Below, piece by piece: positions 60,805 to 64,000 of a stretch of 64,000 bases of DNA (positions are counted from its first letter, which is position 1; each line of letters opens with the position of its first letter). Location: NCBI GenBank assembly GCA_024349245.1, contig JALDNG010000020.1, positions 5,214,501 to 5,278,500 of the forward strand, written 5' to 3'. Both the position numbers and the translations under genes were made by a program. This DNA comes from Neodontobutis hainanensis (Eukaryota > Chordata > Actinopteri > Gobiiformes > Odontobutidae). The notes beneath the pieces are model-generated. The model made no database searches. It saw only the letters and a program-made list of their open reading frames with translations, and was not told the DNA's origin.

Positions 60805-63800
60805 ATTAAGAGTGAAAAAAACAAACACAGAAACTCACTTATGTGCTGAATGTACCACACTTCCTTCCCTTGTTGCGTGCTGTTTGTTCATGGTTGTGTG
60901 GTGAGAGCCTATCATTGTAGAACTTTGGTGTCGGTACACAAACAGGCATATCGGGAGAGATGTTGCAGTTTGCAGCCAGATCTCACAGGCTTTTAGAATA
61001 TAAATGTTTGTTCCTGGTAATGCGCATTTGACTTGATGGCCTGAGCCAACAGCAATGCAAATGAAATGAGATAGTCTGAAGCATGATTTCCATTTGTTGT
61101 GTCTTTGCATGTCATGCTGCTTTGCATATCTGAAAGAAAGATAAAGAAGGACATCTCATGAAAGATTTGAATTGTTGTTTCTATGGATTTGTCATTATAA
61201 TACATCTTATTTATTTATGTTATTATTTTAACGTACTTTTCTCTAATATTAAATATTAAAAGTATGCCAAAGTGTTGTTAAAGGATTAAAACTACTTGAA
61301 CACAAATGACTAATACAATGGATGAGGTTCAATCAAATTTTTTTTACATAAAAACACAACACATATACCTTAGAGCAACACTTGTCAGAACTGTATATAT
61401 GGAACTACAGAAGGCAATATATCTGTCACTAATTAAAAAAAAGAAATATTCACCTGTTACATTTGATTTTACAAGAGAAGAGTTTATTTGCAAAAGCAGA
61501 TAACTTTTTTTAAATAAACTGTTCCTACAACTGGTCTTGATAAATATGCTGTTTATGCTTTCTTTTTAAACAAAACTAAACTGAACAAAATTCCTTCATC
61601 CGGGTATGCATGAACAAAGAGTACTGTTTCCTGCACACTGCGCCACATATGCACCTAAAACCAGACCCTGAGGCCATGGATTTTCATATCACAGTTTGTT
61701 ATTGCAGGAGGCTGACCAGTGAGCAGAGGCATGTCACAGCGCTGGTCGTTTCCTGACTTTAGAGCGCTGGCTCTCTGCTGCCACCCAACTCTCAGCGCAG
61801 ACACTTCCTTCTGCAGTCAGTGTGAAGAGAAAATACATCTGGCTTTGGTGTTAATCTAAAGCAGGTGGTGGACGACCCCAGCACTGTCACTGTGAATGTA
61901 ACAACCGACTACAAAAAAAGATTGCACCAAAACACCACTGACCACCAGGCGTTAACACTGAGCTGAGGTTTGTAGACAATTGCAGTCAAAACAGGCAGTT
62001 TTGATTTTTAAGTGAAGTGTCTGTGGAGTCCTCCCATCTACAGAAGCCCACCCGTAACTCAGCACACCGGAGCTATAAGGTCCTGGTGGATTGTCAGCGG
62101 GTGTCATGGAGCTGTTTACCGACCATGACGGATGGGAGTGGGGTCACACAGAGCCAAGCATTTTATCTCTGACCAGCACTGCAGCATACATTGTCTATAT
62201 CAATGTGTGCCAACAATGAGACTTTGTCCACAGAACCCATAACTTTTGCATTTGCATTTTTATATATCACCAAGATGAAGAGGGGCAAAAACCAAAATCC
62301 TAAAAACATTAATGAGTGGCTATCAGTTAATACACAATCAAGCAATTAGACCTTTATTTAGACAATACAATGTGACTGTTTGCCTCAAACTATAAAGCCT
62401 AACTATAAAACTATAAAATAATAATAATAATATAATAATAATTTATTATTTTTATTAGAATGTATTTTTTTTACATGAAACAAGAAGAATAACCCTTCTT
62501 ATTAAGAAAAAGTGTGCCTGGGGCAATAGAGTCCTCCATGTAGCTCTGAGTGATGGAGCACACACACTGTCACTGAAGAAAAGATATATTGCCTCCTTTA
62601 GTCCTTTATTAAGTTCTAAAAAGTGTTGCTCAAAGGTATTTAATTTAATAGCATAAGTCTAAGGCAGTATTAACATTCTTTTTGCCATGTTTTATTTGAC
62701 TAAAACACTATTGTTTAACTTAGTGAAGGTGAGACATCACTTTAAACAACAGTGTAAATGAATCAACTTTGGTAGTGTATAAACACATATTGAATAAGCA
62801 TGAGATCCAACTATCAATAGATGTTCTGAGCAGCACTAATGATTCTGTGCAGCCTCGTGTTAACTCACACACACATGCACTCTAATTTGTTCTGTTGTTC
62901 ACGGTCCCAGCTGGGGCCTGCTGAGGTAAAGCTCAAAGGTGAAAGGCTCTGTGGGCATCTGGCCTCAGAGACAATACAGTCATTAAAGAGCGTTTCAAAG
63001 GACGCAGGACCCTAAACCACATCAGCTGCACACACACTCATTTGCAAACCACAATGGTCACCTACCATAGAATCAAGCTGAGATTCAGGGTCTGGTCTGA
63101 TTACACATCCATTTCACAAAGGATACAACTTACAAGACAAAGACTATTTCCATTTGACCTAGGTTTGAGTGCCAATAAAACAAAGTTTATAACCTACAAA
63201 ATAGAAGTTAGTTACCACATGTACACCACAGCCATGTCCTTGTTTATTTTATTTTCAGACACAGCTTCTCCTGAGCTTTTTTAAACCCTGTTTTCCCTCA
63301 TGCAATGATGACGCCATTAAAACCATTTTGCAACATCCTTCTGATGGAGTGCAGCTTTTCAAAATATTATACAGTATAATTTATTTCAGTGCTCGATTTC
63401 AAGATTCCTGAATAGATGAGTCACACTGTCATATCCACAGACTTCATACTTGTTATTCTATAGGTATTTAATACAGTTGTACTGCACTGCACAAATAAAG
63501 CCCAAGTTCCTCCTCTCAGGCGTCTAGAGTGGATGCCAACAAAAACTCCCAGTCCTCCATTAGTCTCTGCTGCACTCATTTAGTTTGGGTTGGCATTGTG
63601 GGCAATGAAAGCACAAATATGCCACGCTCCCAATCTGCAACATCCTGACTATAGCAGCGCTGCTCCAGTGGCTCAGAGCCAGGCAGCAGTACAAATAAAC
63701 CTAAGCTTGTGTCTACGTTGCTCAGTGATTGCATACACATCTGCTTTGACACTGATAAGAAATGATTTAATCCATAGGTAAAGCATGTTGGGTTTAATAT

Positions 63801-64000
63801 ATTGTTTTATAACTTATAAAATGTTTTGAGCCAAACTGTCAGATAGCAGACATTTGCACAGTTTTATGAATACTAAAGGTAACATAATGTATCCATATTA
63901 GCAGTGCTGATGTCTAAATGTTTCATAATTATGTCAGTGAGTAGAAACTAATGCGTCAAATAAATGTCCAGGGCCATGCTCTGTTCATCTTTTTTCATGA
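60805..64000. other. upstream intergenic DNA to the window end, no gene seen
   Basis: AT-rich, with an ATA/TAA-rich low-complexity stretch at 62416-62453 and a GC-richer stretch near 61,610-62,170. Nothing coding was recognised. The next gene upstream of epha4 must lie beyond the window. Confidence 0.6.
62416..62453. repeat. TAA/ATT low-complexity tract
   Basis: Imperfect run of ATA and TAA units ending in ATTATT. Confidence 0.85.

Noticed and set aside
1..64000. CRISPR arrays, operons, rRNA genes, retroviral or LINE coding sequences
   Set aside because: None seen. The DNA is clearly vertebrate, and no gag, pol, reverse transcriptase or integrase motif was recognised on either strand.

Overview
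The window is vertebrate, most likely teleost, DNA. It is AT-rich with spliced genes, GT-AG introns, a decayed Tc1-type transposon, tRNA-derived SINE-like repeats of a kind common in fish, and several microsatellites. It holds one protein-coding gene, which I could assemble completely: an EphA4 ephrin-receptor tyrosine kinase (epha4) on the minus strand. The start codon is at 45410 and the stop codon ends at 6029. Seventeen coding exons join in one open frame of 989 codons (988 residues plus stop). Teleosts carry more than one epha4 copy, and I cannot say from this sequence alone which copy this is.

Layout, from low to high coordinate. 1-660: decayed Tc1-like transposase remnant, cut by the window edge. 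661-2394: downstream non-coding DNA. 2395-6028: probable long 3' UTR, with a candidate terminal poly(A) signal at 2414-2419. 6029-45410: the epha4 coding exons and introns. The largest intron (about 14.4 kb) lies between the exon that finishes the ligand-binding domain and the cysteine-rich exon. 45411-45660: 5' UTR and promoter, with a (CA)12 tract, a pyrimidine/purine-rich tract, a GC box and an in-frame upstream stop that fixes the start. 45661-64000: about 18 kb of upstream DNA without any gene I can support. It contains a strong CTCF-type motif, two SINE-like copies, a dispersed repeat present twice, a long (AT)n tract and a possible enhancer block.

The protein reads signal peptide, ephrin-binding domain, cysteine-rich region, two fibronectin III domains, a transmembrane helix, a juxtamembrane segment with Tyr596 and Tyr602, a tyrosine kinase domain (Lys653, Asp746, Asp764-Phe-Gly, Tyr779), a SAM domain and a C-terminal Val-Pro-Val. 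All catalytic residues are present, so an active receptor is expected.

I found no gene cluster and no clearly new biological system. The observations most worth following are a near-perfect 86-bp palindrome in intron 3, a CTCF-type motif close to the promoter, a weak splice donor in the kinase region, the duplicated dispersed repeat, and a candidate regulatory block about 9-10 kb upstream of the start codon. The non-coding interpretations rest on motif reading only; no alignment or database search was run.
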